A DNA stretch of 64,000 nucleotides from Halocynthiibacter styelae (GTDB lineage: Bacteria > Pseudomonadota > Alphaproteobacteria > Rhodobacterales > Rhodobacteraceae): contig NZ_JADCKQ010000009.1 in NCBI RefSeq assembly GCF_016123485.1, positions 106,753-170,752 of the forward strand. The letters run 5' to 3'. Shown piece by piece: positions 54,394 to 63,129 of this stretch. The notes under the pieces are model-generated. The model had not been told where the DNA came from. It saw nothing but the letters and a program-made list of their open reading frames with translations, and did not search any database. Numbering within the stretch: the first letter of the stretch is position 1; the number at the start of each line of letters is the position of its first letter. A program made the translations under genes and the position numbers.

Positions 54394-55713
54394 TTAGTGG
54401 CCTGCAAAGCTCAGCAATCTGATCTCCCCGTCGGTTAAGTCTTCTTGGCGATCGAAACGCAATCTGATGCTTTCCGGACGCGCCGTTCCGAGCATCCCTA
54501 TATCGACCCACCAGTCGGCAAATTGACCATGTGCCGCCATAGAACGCTTACGTCGTAATTGGATGGTTTTCATTCGGCCGTTTGGAAATGTCAGATCCAC
54601 CTTAATCCACCGGACACTCAACGTGTTCAGACGGACATGGAGTAGCTCAGCCTCGCGGGTTTCTAACGGCAATTGAAAAGACGCCTCGCCGTCAGTAATC
54701 ATGCGGAACTGGCTCGTGATGATCTCACTGCCAGATGCGCGTAACACGCCAAGCAATTGGCGCAGAGCACTGGCTTGAGGTACTTCGGTGTAAGGAAACT
54801 CCCAGATCACCAACTCGGGTGCGTTATTGCCAAATCCGCCGGACAGGGCAAATGCTTCAAGTGGGCCAATCAACCCGCCACCAGACACAGACGCGTTGAT
54901 GACGTCCCGACCCAAAGCCGACGATATCGCATCCGCAACCTGGTATTGGTCACGTTTATAGCGGTCACTGAAACTGGTACCAAAAAGCATTGCCTCGGGT
55001 ACATCACTGGCTTCATCCAACAGGCCAGGGCTATTTTCCTCACGCACAACTGAGTAATCAAATTGGTATGTTGCTTCAGCATCACCACGATGCCCGCATG
55101 TGGCATCCACAATATCGCTGAGCGAGCCGCGTTCATCAAACACGCCATTGTTCGGCATATCGGACAGGTCAAAGCCCGGGGCGACATTCAGAGCTTCAGC
55201 GAGCGCCAGGGCACTTCGTGCTGCACCCGTGTTGGTCCAATGTGTATCACGGCGAAAGTAATATTCTGTCGCGGGATCAGCCAGTGCGACCCGCAACGAA
55301 TTGGGCACCACAGCCCCGGCTGATCGCATTTGTTCGAGGAATTTTTCAAATGACACGGCTGCTTCATTCACATTGTAGATACCTGATGCACCGAGCGTTT
55401 CGTTCACGATTTCCTGGCCGGCAATGACAGCACGCGGGGGAGCGACCATAATCGCCAGCAAGATATTACGGCGCTCAAATTCACCGATGACCGCACGCAT
55501 AAGGCCTTCTGCTTCGGTGGACATCATAAAATCCGGATCCAGTTGATCTGATGTGAAAATCCAACCGTTGTCCGTATTGCTGTATATCGGTGCCAGTCGT
55601 TTATATCGGTCTGCAAGTTGGCTTTCATGCATCAGCGCATCACAATAGGGGACGCCCAATGCAGATGTTCCGAGCAGAACAGTAGCGACAACAGATAAGC
55701 AAAGCGAATTCAT
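54394..55713 (-). CDS. algX: AlgX-like alginate O-acetyltransferase
   Basis: 439-residue periplasmic SGNH-type acetyltransferase. Signal peptide MNSLCLSVVATVLLGTSALG; catalytic pair Asp156/His158 in FRRDTHWTNTGA and Ser247 in MLFGTSFSDRYK. The last ~100 residues (RLNTLSVRWIKVDLTFPNGR) form the C-terminal carbohydrate-binding-like domain that distinguishes AlgX from AlgJ. It transfers acetyl groups to polymannuronate. Start at 55713 after GGAGG; overlaps the algJ stop by ATGA. Confidence 0.82.
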   Translation of the reverse strand: MNSLCLSVVATVLLGTSALGVPYCDALMHESQLADRYKRLAPIYSNTDNGWIFTSDQLDPDFMMSTEAEGLMRAVIGEFERRNILLAIMVAPPRAVIAGQEIVNETLGASGIYNVNEAAVSFEKFLEQMRSAGAVVPNSLRVALADPATEYYFRRDTHWTNTGAARSALALAEALNVAPGFDLSDMPNNGVFDERGSLSDIVDATCGHRGDAEATYQFDYSVVREENSPGLLDEASDVPEAMLFGTSFSDRYKRDQYQVADAISSALGRDVINASVSGGGLIGPLEAFALSGGFGNNAPELVIWEFPYTEVPQASALRQLLGVLRASGSEIITSQFRMITDGEASFQLPLETREAELLHVRLNTLSVRWIKVDLTFPNGRMKTIQLRRKRSMAAHGQFADWWVDIGMLGTARPESIRLRFDRQEDLTDGEIRLLSFAGH

Positions 55714-56729
55714 GTCATATCCTCCATATTGATGTAACGTTCTGGAATTTCCCAAATGACGACTTCGGGAAATGTTTCGGCGGTTACCAGTGTATCCAAG
55801 AACCTGCGCATTGGACTGAACGGGCCGTTGCCTTCTTCCGCATAACTGATCAGATCAAGCCCAAGTTCCTGACGCAGAAAACCGGGGAAATTGAATTCCT
55901 GGCGTGCAGAAAAGCTGGTTCCCACCAAAGCGACGGGGACTTCAGCATTTCCAAACATCGCGCTGGCACCCGCCGTACTGACCGTTACGGATGGGCGAAT
56001 GCGTTCGATTGTTGGCCCCGTCATCGAACGAAAGGGGCCGGTATCGATTAATGTCAGCAAATCGCCCTCAAACGGTTTGGACGTGGATGTGGTTGTTTCA
56101 AATACAACACGGCCAGTCATCTCAAGTTTCCGCGCGATTTCCTGTGCAGATAACCTCGCGCCGTGGGGGCTCCAATGGGTGTCGGTGATCATAAAGGTTT
56201 CACCACTCTCACGCCCGGCTATCAGAACCGCGCGCAAATCAATTGCCGTTAAGCCGTGCCTGCGAAGGATCGCTTGCAATGCCGCATATCTGGCTTCAAG
56301 ACCTATCATACGGTCATGATCAAGCTTGTCAGAATAGATCCTGGATTTATCAGGTACGATTACGGGTATCAGTCGAATATCGTACTGGTTCAAGTGATAG
56401 GAAACCTCAAGAAGTTCGGCTTCAAAATCAAATGCCTCCGGAAGCACAAATTCTTCAGCTGTGAACAGCCAGCCATCTTTGCCGGATACCACTTGTGTGC
56501 CTGTCTGCCCCAGAATGCCATATCCAAAAGCATTCCAGACATGAATTGCCCGGCTGCGCAGAGGCAGGTTTTCAGTAAACTTATTTTCAACCGCACGTTG
56601 GTACTGCCCGGCCCAGGGCGTTCGATCGTATAGCCGCAGATCCGTGCGTGCCAAACCCATAGCGCCAACACCGATCGTCAATGCCGCAATCGCTGTGGTG
56701 CTTATCTGCGGTGCTTTTAAATTATGCAT
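55710..56729 (-). CDS. algJ: AlgJ-like alginate O-acetylation protein
   Basis: 339-residue SGNH acetyltransferase with an N-terminal membrane anchor (ISTTAIAALTIGVGAMGLA). Catalytic Asp183/His185 in MITDTHWSPHGA and Ser272 in ALVGTSFSARQEF; no C-terminal sugar-binding domain, so AlgJ and not AlgX. The open frame extends far upstream within algI, but the ATG at 56729 has AGGAG about 9 bases before it. It works with AlgI, AlgF and AlgX to O-acetylate the polymer in the periplasm. Confidence 0.85.
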   Translation of the reverse strand: MHNLKAPQISTTAIAALTIGVGAMGLARTDLRLYDRTPWAGQYQRAVENKFTENLPLRSRAIHVWNAFGYGILGQTGTQVVSGKDGWLFTAEEFVLPEAFDFEAELLEVSYHLNQYDIRLIPVIVPDKSRIYSDKLDHDRMIGLEARYAALQAILRRHGLTAIDLRAVLIAGRESGETFMITDTHWSPHGARLSAQEIARKLEMTGRVVFETTTSTSKPFEGDLLTLIDTGPFRSMTGPTIERIRPSVTVSTAGASAMFGNAEVPVALVGTSFSARQEFNFPGFLRQELGLDLISYAEEGNGPFSPMRRFLDTLVTAETFPEVVIWEIPERYINMEDMT

Positions 56730-56740
56730 TATGACGTCTC

Positions 56741-58135
56741 CTAAAACTGAAAGTAGAGGAATGGGGAAAATGTGCGGGCCATCATCACCATTGCGCAAAG
56801 GCCAAACAGGAACACTGATGTGACATGCGACAGTGCCCCCCGCATCCGAAATTCTGCAAGGTGACCATATGTGAACAAACACGCAATAATCAGCATGATG
56901 AATTCGAGCGGCTGATTGAAATGCACTGTTTGTGGGCTGATTGCGATGCCATTTTTTCCAATCATGCCCGCGTATATGGCAAAAGCGTCCGAAACGTTGG
57001 GGGCGCGAAACATCACCCAGCCCAGCATCACCGCCAGCATCGTAAGAGGCCAGCCGAGATAGCGTGGCCAGATACTTGCCCGGCGTGTCTGTGCATGCTG
57101 CGTTTTCCAGCGCTCCAGAGCCAGAAAGGTTCCGTGCCAGCCGCCCCAAAGGATAAAGGTCCAGTTGGCCCCATGCCACAAACCGCCCAGCACCATCGTC
57201 AGCATCAGATTGCGATAGGTTTTGAACGTACCTTTTCGGTTCCCCCCCAGCGGCACATACAGGTAATCACGCAACCAGTTTGAAAGGCTAATATGCCAAC
57301 GTCGCCAAAACTCGGTTATGGATTGGCTGACATAAGGCGCGTTGAAGTTTTCAACAAAGCGAAACCCGATCATAAGACCCAGACCGATGGCCATTGCAGA
57401 ATAACCCGCAAAATCAAAAAACAATTGCATTGAATAGGCCAGCGCGCCCAACCAGGCCTCTGCCAGAGTGGGATGGGACAATGCGAACATGCGATCGACC
57501 ATCGGTGCAATGCTATCCGCCACCAGAAGTTTCATCGCAAGACCTGTCACAAAACGACCAACCCCGGCAGTGAAAATTTCAAGACTATGCTGACGCTCTG
57601 AAAACTGATCGGCAAGGTCTTTATATCGAAGAACCGGACCCGCGATAAGTTGGGGGAATAGCGCTGTAAATGCCAGAAAATCAGTCAGATTGCGCGCGGG
57701 TGGGGCGTCTTTTCTGGCGACATCTAGGATGTAACTTATCGACTGAAACGTCAGAAACGAGATACCGATAGGCAAGAGGATCTGTATCGCAAGTGATGTC
57801 GTAATCCCCAGGATGTTCAGGGCCGGCGCCATATTCTCAAGCACAAAATATGTATATTTAAAGTAGGCTAACACAGCAAGGTCCAGCGCGATCCCGATCC
57901 CAATGGCCCAATTGCGTTTTTGTTGTGTACGACAGGTTATAGCCAGGCTGGCTGCGACGTAGCTGATGACAGATATGCCGACCACCACCAACAAATACCC
58001 CAGTTTCCACCAACCATAAAATACGTAGCTGGCAACTAGAATAAGCAGAGATCGATGCTGTAAAGGCGCAAGATAATAGGCTGTTAAAAACAGCGGCAAA
58101 AATGCGAACAAAAAGATGGGCGATGAGAAAACCAT
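56741..58135 (-). CDS. algI: AlgI-type membrane-bound O-acyltransferase
   Basis: 464-residue MBOAT protein that moves acetyl groups across the inner membrane. About ten helices; MBOAT signatures FPQLIAGPVLRYKDLADQF, FFDFAGYSAMAIGLGLMIGF, EFWRRWHISLSNWLRDYLYV and the active His321 in GGLWHGANWTFILWGGWHG. Start MVFSSPIFLFAFLPLF, typical. It lies 6 bases after algF and 11 before algJ, one operon. Confidence 0.95.
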   Translation of the reverse strand: MVFSSPIFLFAFLPLFLTAYYLAPLQHRSLLILVASYVFYGWWKLGYLLVVVGISVISYVAASLAITCRTQQKRNWAIGIGIALDLAVLAYFKYTYFVLENMAPALNILGITTSLAIQILLPIGISFLTFQSISYILDVARKDAPPARNLTDFLAFTALFPQLIAGPVLRYKDLADQFSERQHSLEIFTAGVGRFVTGLAMKLLVADSIAPMVDRMFALSHPTLAEAWLGALAYSMQLFFDFAGYSAMAIGLGLMIGFRFVENFNAPYVSQSITEFWRRWHISLSNWLRDYLYVPLGGNRKGTFKTYRNLMLTMVLGGLWHGANWTFILWGGWHGTFLALERWKTQHAQTRRASIWPRYLGWPLTMLAVMLGWVMFRAPNVSDAFAIYAGMIGKNGIAISPQTVHFNQPLEFIMLIIACLFTYGHLAEFRMRGALSHVTSVFLFGLCAMVMMARTFSPFLYFQF

Positions 58136-58141
58136 TTTTGT

Positions 58142-58735
58142 TCACTTCGCCACAACAACCGGGCCAAAGGTATTTGGGATCATCATGATGTCGTCACCTA
58201 CGACAACAAAGGTTATATTTTGCCCCCGCCGCAATGTGACGTCGAATTCCTTTGACCCGTGACTTGCCACCACCTGCAGGGTGGCGGTCACTGGGTTCAC
58301 GGCTCTTATCGCGGCTGTCTTTGGGGCGACCTCGTCAATAACGCCCGGGCCGCCCCCGGAAACCACAACCGATGCGTCACTGTCATCTGCATTGAGAAGG
58401 ATCAGGTGAACTTTGGAGGCTCGTTCTCTCGGCGGCTCAGAAATAATGGCCACCTGTGCGCTCTCAATTGGAATGATACTGTAATAGCCCCCTGGGCTGA
58501 TATTGGTGAAAAAGCCGGCCGAAATGGCAATATAAGTATTCGCAGGTAAGTCTCGTTCAGCAAGCGAACTACCCCACACTGGCTCTGACCAGGGAGCATC
58601 ATCTCCGATCCAACGAATGAAGACGGAATCCGCGGGCGGAGGCGTTCCATAAAGCCCTGTATCAGTTGTGTCGGTTAAGCCGGGTTTCGCGCAAAAGATT
58701 GCAGCTATAATTACACCAGTAGATAAATTCCGCAT
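58142..58735 (-). CDS. algF: AlgF-like alginate O-acetylation protein
   Basis: 197-residue periplasmic protein with a signal peptide (LSTGVIIAAIFCAKPGLT), then TGLYGTPPPADSVFIRWIGD, the AlgF opening pattern (LYG-x-PPP-x-S-x-FIR). Beta-rich remainder. AlgF bridges AlgI/AlgJ and AlgX in the acetylation machine. First gene of algF-algI-algJ-algX. Confidence 0.8.
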   Translation of the reverse strand: MRNLSTGVIIAAIFCAKPGLTDTTDTGLYGTPPPADSVFIRWIGDDAPWSEPVWGSSLAERDLPANTYIAISAGFFTNISPGGYYSIIPIESAQVAIISEPPRERASKVHLILLNADDSDASVVVSGGGPGVIDEVAPKTAAIRAVNPVTATLQVVASHGSKEFDVTLRRGQNITFVVVGDDIMMIPNTFGPVVVAK

Positions 58736-59034
58736 CGCATAAACTCCTTCGATCAGAAGGATAGGCGATAGGAAGCGTTTACCATTGAACGCATTGGATT
58801 AAGCCAACTGTACAGAAGGATATAGTGTTCGGTTCTTACATTTATCAAACCAAACGAGAGTAGTTTTCCGGTTATTTGGTTGTACGTAATATTGTGCAAT
58901 ATGGCCTCGGGTATTTAGAGAAACCGACTTCCGCTTTGGGCTGGGTGCCGTCAATCACAGAGGCAAAAACTATGCAAATCCCCCACTGCCGGGGCAAAAC
59001 GTATCGCTGCAACGCCGCAAGTCAGCAACGAGCC
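58736..59034. other. Probable promoter region of the acetylation operon
   Basis: 299 bases between algF and the next gene, AT-rich near 58830-58890. No gene or clear operator seen; the algF promoter must lie here. Confidence 0.4.
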
Positions 59035-59493
59035 CTAATTACCTCGTATGCGTGTGCCGTCGTCAAAACAAACCATCTGTTGATCCGATCGATTTTCATA
59101 CCGTAAGCGAATTTCTTCAGTGAGCATGTCGATAGCGTTTGGGTATTGACGCGATGAACGGGCAAAACCTTGTTGTGCGAGGGATTGTTCGAATTGATGG
59201 GCAGACGGAGTTTCAAAAAAATCCCGACCTAAGAAATTAGTGCTGCCTTTAAAGTTAACTTTGTGATCATCAGAAGACGCAAGATATAGAAATACGGTTG
59301 ATAACACTCCGTTTTTGGCGGTAATCTCAACCCCATCATCCGGTAACTCAAAGCATGTCGCGTCGACTTCTGGGTCATCGCCTTGGTTAAATCGTCGCGC
59401 TGACAGAAGAAGTGAAATGTTTTCGACGGACGTACCCAATGGCAAAATTATGACTGTCTCGCCAAGCGTCAACTCTATATATGGGACGGTCAT
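59035..59493 (-). CDS. Unknown cytoplasmic protein
   Basis: 152-residue acidic protein that I do not recognise, starting MTVPYIELTLGETVIILPLG and including SSDDHKVNFKGSTNFLGRDF. GGAAG lies about 9 bases before the ATG. No signal peptide, membrane segment or catalytic motif. The beta-alpha-beta look and the stand-alone position recall small immunity-type proteins, but there is no toxin gene beside it. Confidence 0.55.
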   Translation of the reverse strand: MTVPYIELTLGETVIILPLGTSVENISLLLSARRFNQGDDPEVDATCFELPDDGVEITAKNGVLSTVFLYLASSDDHKVNFKGSTNFLGRDFFETPSAHQFEQSLAQQGFARSSRQYPNAIDMLTEEIRLRYENRSDQQMVCFDDGTRIRGN

Positions 59494-59957
59494 TGTCGTT
59501 GGCTTCCTCTATCTGCTCAGCCGAGTGTCTGACTTTGGGCCCCAATTAGCAAGGCAGCTTTGTCCGCATAGCAGAACTTAGCACCGAAGAAATGCTGCGA
59601 CAACGTACCAATGTCCGCTTCGGTGAAGCTGCAATGCAGCGAAACCAAGCTGTGCGAAGGCTTGGTTAGCGTCGGATGCAAGACTTTGCATATGTCACTA
59701 TCTGCCCATTGCCGTCCTTGGTGGAGAAGGCATCTAAGGTCGGCTTTCCGCCTTTGGGAAAGGTTGTAGCAATGGCCCTAAGCAATGCATGGAGGTTGCG
59801 TCGTGGCCGTCGGTGGAATTGCATTCAGTCTCTCTCAAGTGAATTTCTGCCATCATATGCCCCACATCCTTTCTAAATTATCCCTTCATTAGACAGGGTA
59901 AGTATATTCCCATATAGAGATGAAAATTGAATGTATCGCTCTAATATGGAGATCATT
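59494..59957. other. Intergenic stretch with an inverted repeat
   Basis: About 460 bases with no supported gene. An 8-bp inverted repeat AACCAAGC (59643-59650) / GCTTGGTT (59660-59667) has no T tract. The lysR promoter is presumably in the AT-rich last 60 bases. Confidence 0.4.
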
Positions 59958-60824
59958 GTGAAGATCAAATCGTTACATACTTTTACAACCGTCGCCAGAA
60001 TCGGAACCATTGGCGGTGCATCGAAAGAGCTGAATTGCGTTCAGTCGAACGTAACCACCCGGATCAAGGCATTAGAGGCAGAAGTGGGTGTCAGCCTTTT
60101 TAATCGAAGTCGCACCGGAATGACTTTGACGTCCGCGGGCGTCGCGTTCCTGCCCTATGCGCAAGAGGTCATTCATGCCGAAGAGCGCGCCCGTGCTTCG
60201 ATTGAATCCTTCGAAAGTTCGGTTCGTATGCTCAGAATCGGCAGCATGGAGAGTACTCTTGCTGTGCGCTTGCCTGGTATTCTCTCGTCATTGCGCGCAA
60301 AAAAACCGAACCTTCGGCTGCACATTCATTCAGGGCCAACCGAAGAGCTGATCGTAAAACTGTTGCAGGATCAAATTGATATCGCGCTGATTGGGGGGAA
60401 GTTCACACATCCAGAGTTGCGGGGGTATCCGCTGTTTGCGGAAGAAATGGTGATGATCTCGGCAACGGAATTTGAAACGCCGGAAGACCTAAAATCGCTT
60501 CCCGTAATCGTATTCAAGCAGGGCTGTTCGTACCGGGACTACTCTCGTCGCTGGATGCGCAAGTCTGGTCTTGCCCCCAATGAGATATTCGAGCTGGGGA
60601 CGCTTGATGGCATATTGGGATGTGTTGCATCTGGTGTTGGTGTCAGCTGCCTACCGCGGTCCGTTGTAGATGGAAGCCAACTTCGCAACCTGCTGCGAAT
60701 ACACACATTGGATGACCCTGAACGCTTCATCGATACATATGCCATGCTCAATCCAAAATCGGTTCGCAACGGTGCCGTGGAAGCATTTCTACATGATGCA
60801 CGAACAACATTGCTCTCAAATTAG
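59958..60824 (+). CDS. LysR family regulator
   Basis: 288 residues when begun at the GTG at 59958, which has GGAG 7 bases upstream and gives the common LysR opening MKIKSLHTF. The wHTH reads TTVARIGTIGGASKELNCVQ and SNVTTRIKALEAEVGVSLFN. The effector domain includes LRIGSMESTLAVRLPGILSS and GILGCVASGVGVSCLPRSVV. It precedes the cytochrome b561-like and nitronate monooxygenase genes on the same strand and probably controls them. Confidence 0.9.
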   Translation: MKIKSLHTFTTVARIGTIGGASKELNCVQSNVTTRIKALEAEVGVSLFNRSRTGMTLTSAGVAFLPYAQEVIHAEERARASIESFESSVRMLRIGSMESTLAVRLPGILSSLRAKKPNLRLHIHSGPTEELIVKLLQDQIDIALIGGKFTHPELRGYPLFAEEMVMISATEFETPEDLKSLPVIVFKQGCSYRDYSRRWMRKSGLAPNEIFELGTLDGILGCVASGVGVSCLPRSVVDGSQLRNLLRIHTLDDPERFIDTYAMLNPKSVRNGAVEAFLHDARTTLLSN

Positions 60825-60938
60825 GAGAACCGTTTTGAACTTGAACTTCTCTAGTTGAGAATGTTGACATCAAGAATTTGAACTAAAACGGATGACGGCT
60901 ACAAGCTATGCTCCTCTCACTCATTGAGGAGACCTAAT

Positions 60939-61427
60939 GTGAAACTCAAAGACACAGGATTGCATTTCGGCATCGTAAGTGTGTTTGCCCATTGGGCAGG
61001 TGCGATTTGCATTCTGTGTTTTGCGGTTGGTGTCGTATGGGAGATCGTCAACCCGTCGCATCAGATCCAGGCCTTTATCCAAAGCATTGCCTGTCTCATC
61101 GCCTGCCTTCATGTGTTCCGGTTGGTATGGCGACTGAGAAAGTACCATCCGGACCTGTCGGGTGGGGAAAATCCTGCCCAGGTTTTGTCTGCAAACGGCG
61201 TTGCTTTTGGGGTGTTGTCGGCGGGGGCCGTCTTGCTCGCAATGCTCTGGATCAGAGAAGGGGGCGCGATTGTTGGGGATTCTTGGTGGTTCACATCATT
61301 GTACTGGCTGGGATTTGTCTTCTTTCTTCCTCGCTTACTGCTGCACCTCTTTGAGGTTTCCGGCCATGTTTTCAAGTTCAGAGATGAGAGCCGGAACCGC
61401 ATGTTTGATATCGCTATTGAGCTTTAG
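60939..61427 (+). CDS. Cytochrome b561-like membrane protein
   Basis: 162-residue four-helix membrane protein starting at GTG 60939, with GAGGAG 9 bases upstream. It has an early His in FAHWAGAICILCFAVGVVW, a second in ACLHVFRLVWRLRKY and a third in RLLLHLFEVSGH, the pattern of bacterial cytochrome b561 that binds two b hemes and exchanges electrons with quinone. Length fits. It lies 22 bases before the nitronate monooxygenase gene. Confidence 0.7.
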   Translation: MKLKDTGLHFGIVSVFAHWAGAICILCFAVGVVWEIVNPSHQIQAFIQSIACLIACLHVFRLVWRLRKYHPDLSGGENPAQVLSANGVAFGVLSAGAVLLAMLWIREGGAIVGDSWWFTSLYWLGFVFFLPRLLLHLFEVSGHVFKFRDESRNRMFDIAIEL

Positions 61428-61449
61428 TCCACCCCGAGAAAGGAATTCT

Positions 61450-62523
61450 ATGTCCTATCAATCAGACATCCTCGACAAACTTGGTCTAACGTCGCCAATC
61501 ATTCAGGCACCGATGGCAGGCGTTTCGACGCCGGAAATGGCTGCGGCTGTATCCAACGCTGGTGGCCTTGGATCTATGGGGCTTGGCGCTTCTTCGGTCA
61601 CAGGGGCCCGCGAGATGATCCACCAAGCCAAAGCTTTGACCGGACGCGCATTTAATGTGAATGTATTCTGCCATCGCCCGGCTCTTTCTAACCCCGAAAA
61701 AGAAACGGCATGGTCAGCGCTTTTGGCGTCAGAGTTTGACCGTTTTCACGCATCCCCTCCTGCACAATTGACAGAAGTCTACATGTCCTTTCTGAAAAAT
61801 GACGCCATGTTTGAAATGCTGTTAAACGAACGCCCTGCAGTAGTCAGCTTTCACTTCGGTCTTCCTCGGGAGGTACAGATCAAGGCGCTTAAACAGCGCG
61901 GGATTATCTTGCTTGCTACTGCAACAAACCTAGAAGAAGCGAAGCAGATTGAAGCCGCAGGCATTGACGCTGTTGTTGCACAAGGGTGGGAAGCTGGCGG
62001 ACACCGGGGTTGTTTCGACGATCGGACCGGAGATGATCAGAATGGTACTTTTGCGCTGGTGCGTATCTTGACACGTAACCTGACAGTTCCAGTGATAGCC
62101 GCTGGCGGAATCATGGATGGGGCAGGGATTTGCGCGGCGTTGGGCCTTGGCGCGGTTGCCGCACAATTAGGCACAGCTTTTATTGCTTGTGACGAAAGCG
62201 CCGCAAGCATCGGCTATCGTAACGCACTTGCTGGCCCGGGCGCATACCATACCTCCATGACACGAGTTATTTCAGGTCGACCCGCTCGCTGTCTGGCCAA
62301 TCGGTTTACCGAATGGGGCAAACTCATTGCGGCCGAGAAAGTCCCAGATTACCCTGTCACATACGATGCGGGCAAAGCCCTAAATGCCGCTGCCTTGGCG
62401 GGCGAAGAGCCTGGTTATGGAGCGTATTGGGCCGGTCAAGGCGCTCCGCTGTCACGCCCGATGTCGACAACCCAACTGATGCACAATCTGGTCATGGAAA
62501 TAAATGACCCGCTGAATTTTTGA
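61450..62523 (+). CDS. Nitronate monooxygenase (2-nitropropane dioxygenase-like)
   Basis: 357-residue FMN TIM-barrel enzyme. It has SPIIQAPMAGVSTPEMAAAV, NAGGLGSMGLGA, FNVNVFCHRP, QGWEAGGHRGCF and PVIAAGGIMDGAGICAALGL then AQLGTAF, the flavin phosphate site. The His in AGGHRG is the catalytic base of class I nitronate monooxygenases. The start at 61450 has AAAGGAATT upstream; a longer frame overlaps the upstream gene and is rejected. The enzyme detoxifies propionate-3-nitronate-type substrates. Confidence 0.9.
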   Translation: MSYQSDILDKLGLTSPIIQAPMAGVSTPEMAAAVSNAGGLGSMGLGASSVTGAREMIHQAKALTGRAFNVNVFCHRPALSNPEKETAWSALLASEFDRFHASPPAQLTEVYMSFLKNDAMFEMLLNERPAVVSFHFGLPREVQIKALKQRGIILLATATNLEEAKQIEAAGIDAVVAQGWEAGGHRGCFDDRTGDDQNGTFALVRILTRNLTVPVIAAGGIMDGAGICAALGLGAVAAQLGTAFIACDESAASIGYRNALAGPGAYHTSMTRVISGRPARCLANRFTEWGKLIAAEKVPDYPVTYDAGKALNAAALAGEEPGYGAYWAGQGAPLSRPMSTTQLMHNLVMEINDPLNF

Positions 62524-62580
62524 GTTAGGTACGGTTCTTGAGACGTTCTAATCCCATTCTTCCTTAGTCAGCCAGACGGA

Positions 62581-63129
62581 TCAGGCATCAGAATTGAACT
62601 GAAAATCCATGACATCTTTACATCGGAAAACGGGACCAAAGTCATGACCGTCGGGGCGAAAGCGTTCAATGCCTGCCTTGCGTAATTCTCGGGAGATTGC
62701 GCGGCTGTCGATGTTCAGGCGTTGGGACAGAAGTTTTACGGTTGTGAATTTTTTATAAAACGCAGCCGCAGATTCAGGCGGGATATGATTCCCATTCCGG
62801 TGGGTTTGTGGGTTGAATAATGTGATGGTTGAGACAAACCCAGCCTCAACCATTGCATTTAAATAACCGTTTTTGTTCAAGCCAACTATGAGTGCGAACT
62901 CAGCGACGGTTGGCACATCAGGGCGATCAGGTCTGATCGCTGCATCGACCTGATCTTTTCGGACAAAGATGCCTGCATACCCCGCCAGGTCAGGTCGCTT
63001 TCCGACATCAAGGTCGCCTGACAGCGCCTCGTGAACAAGAACATCGATCCCGGCGCGTATAGATAGATCCAGAGATCTCGATCGCGTGCAAGTGGTCGCC
63101 AGTCGGCGCTGGTTGAAGAAGTGTCCGCG
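62581..63129 (-). pseudogene. C-terminal module shared with 25070-25891, lacking a start
   Basis: The frame is open from a TGA at 63130-63132 down to 62581. A GTG at 62916 could start a 111-residue protein, but the same frame upstream reads coherently (SIRAGIDVLVHEALSGDLDV, GYAGIFVRKDQVDAAIRPDR) and by eye matches the 25 kb protein (SVGFIISAIRDGHLQISK, GYRSFCVSKAEMDKLA) in order. The following AEFALIVGLNKNGYLNAMVE and ESAAAFYKKF likewise parallel AAFGRSVGMRENEAFLRLV and DDIAAFHERF. So this is the tail of a larger gene fused out of frame to the metallophosphoesterase gene. Confidence 0.5.

Noticed and set aside
55710..57179. Long version of algJ (489 codons)
   Set aside because: The first ~150 codons lie within algI in another frame and make no sense; the ATG at 56729 has a good ribosome site.
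59643..59667. Inverted repeat AACCAAGC/GCTTGGTT as a terminator
   Set aside because: No T tract on either side and no gene ending near it.
61162..61449. Longer start of the nitronate monooxygenase
   Set aside because: Would overlap the b561-like gene with unlikely residues; the ATG at 61450 begins the known fold and has a ribosome site.
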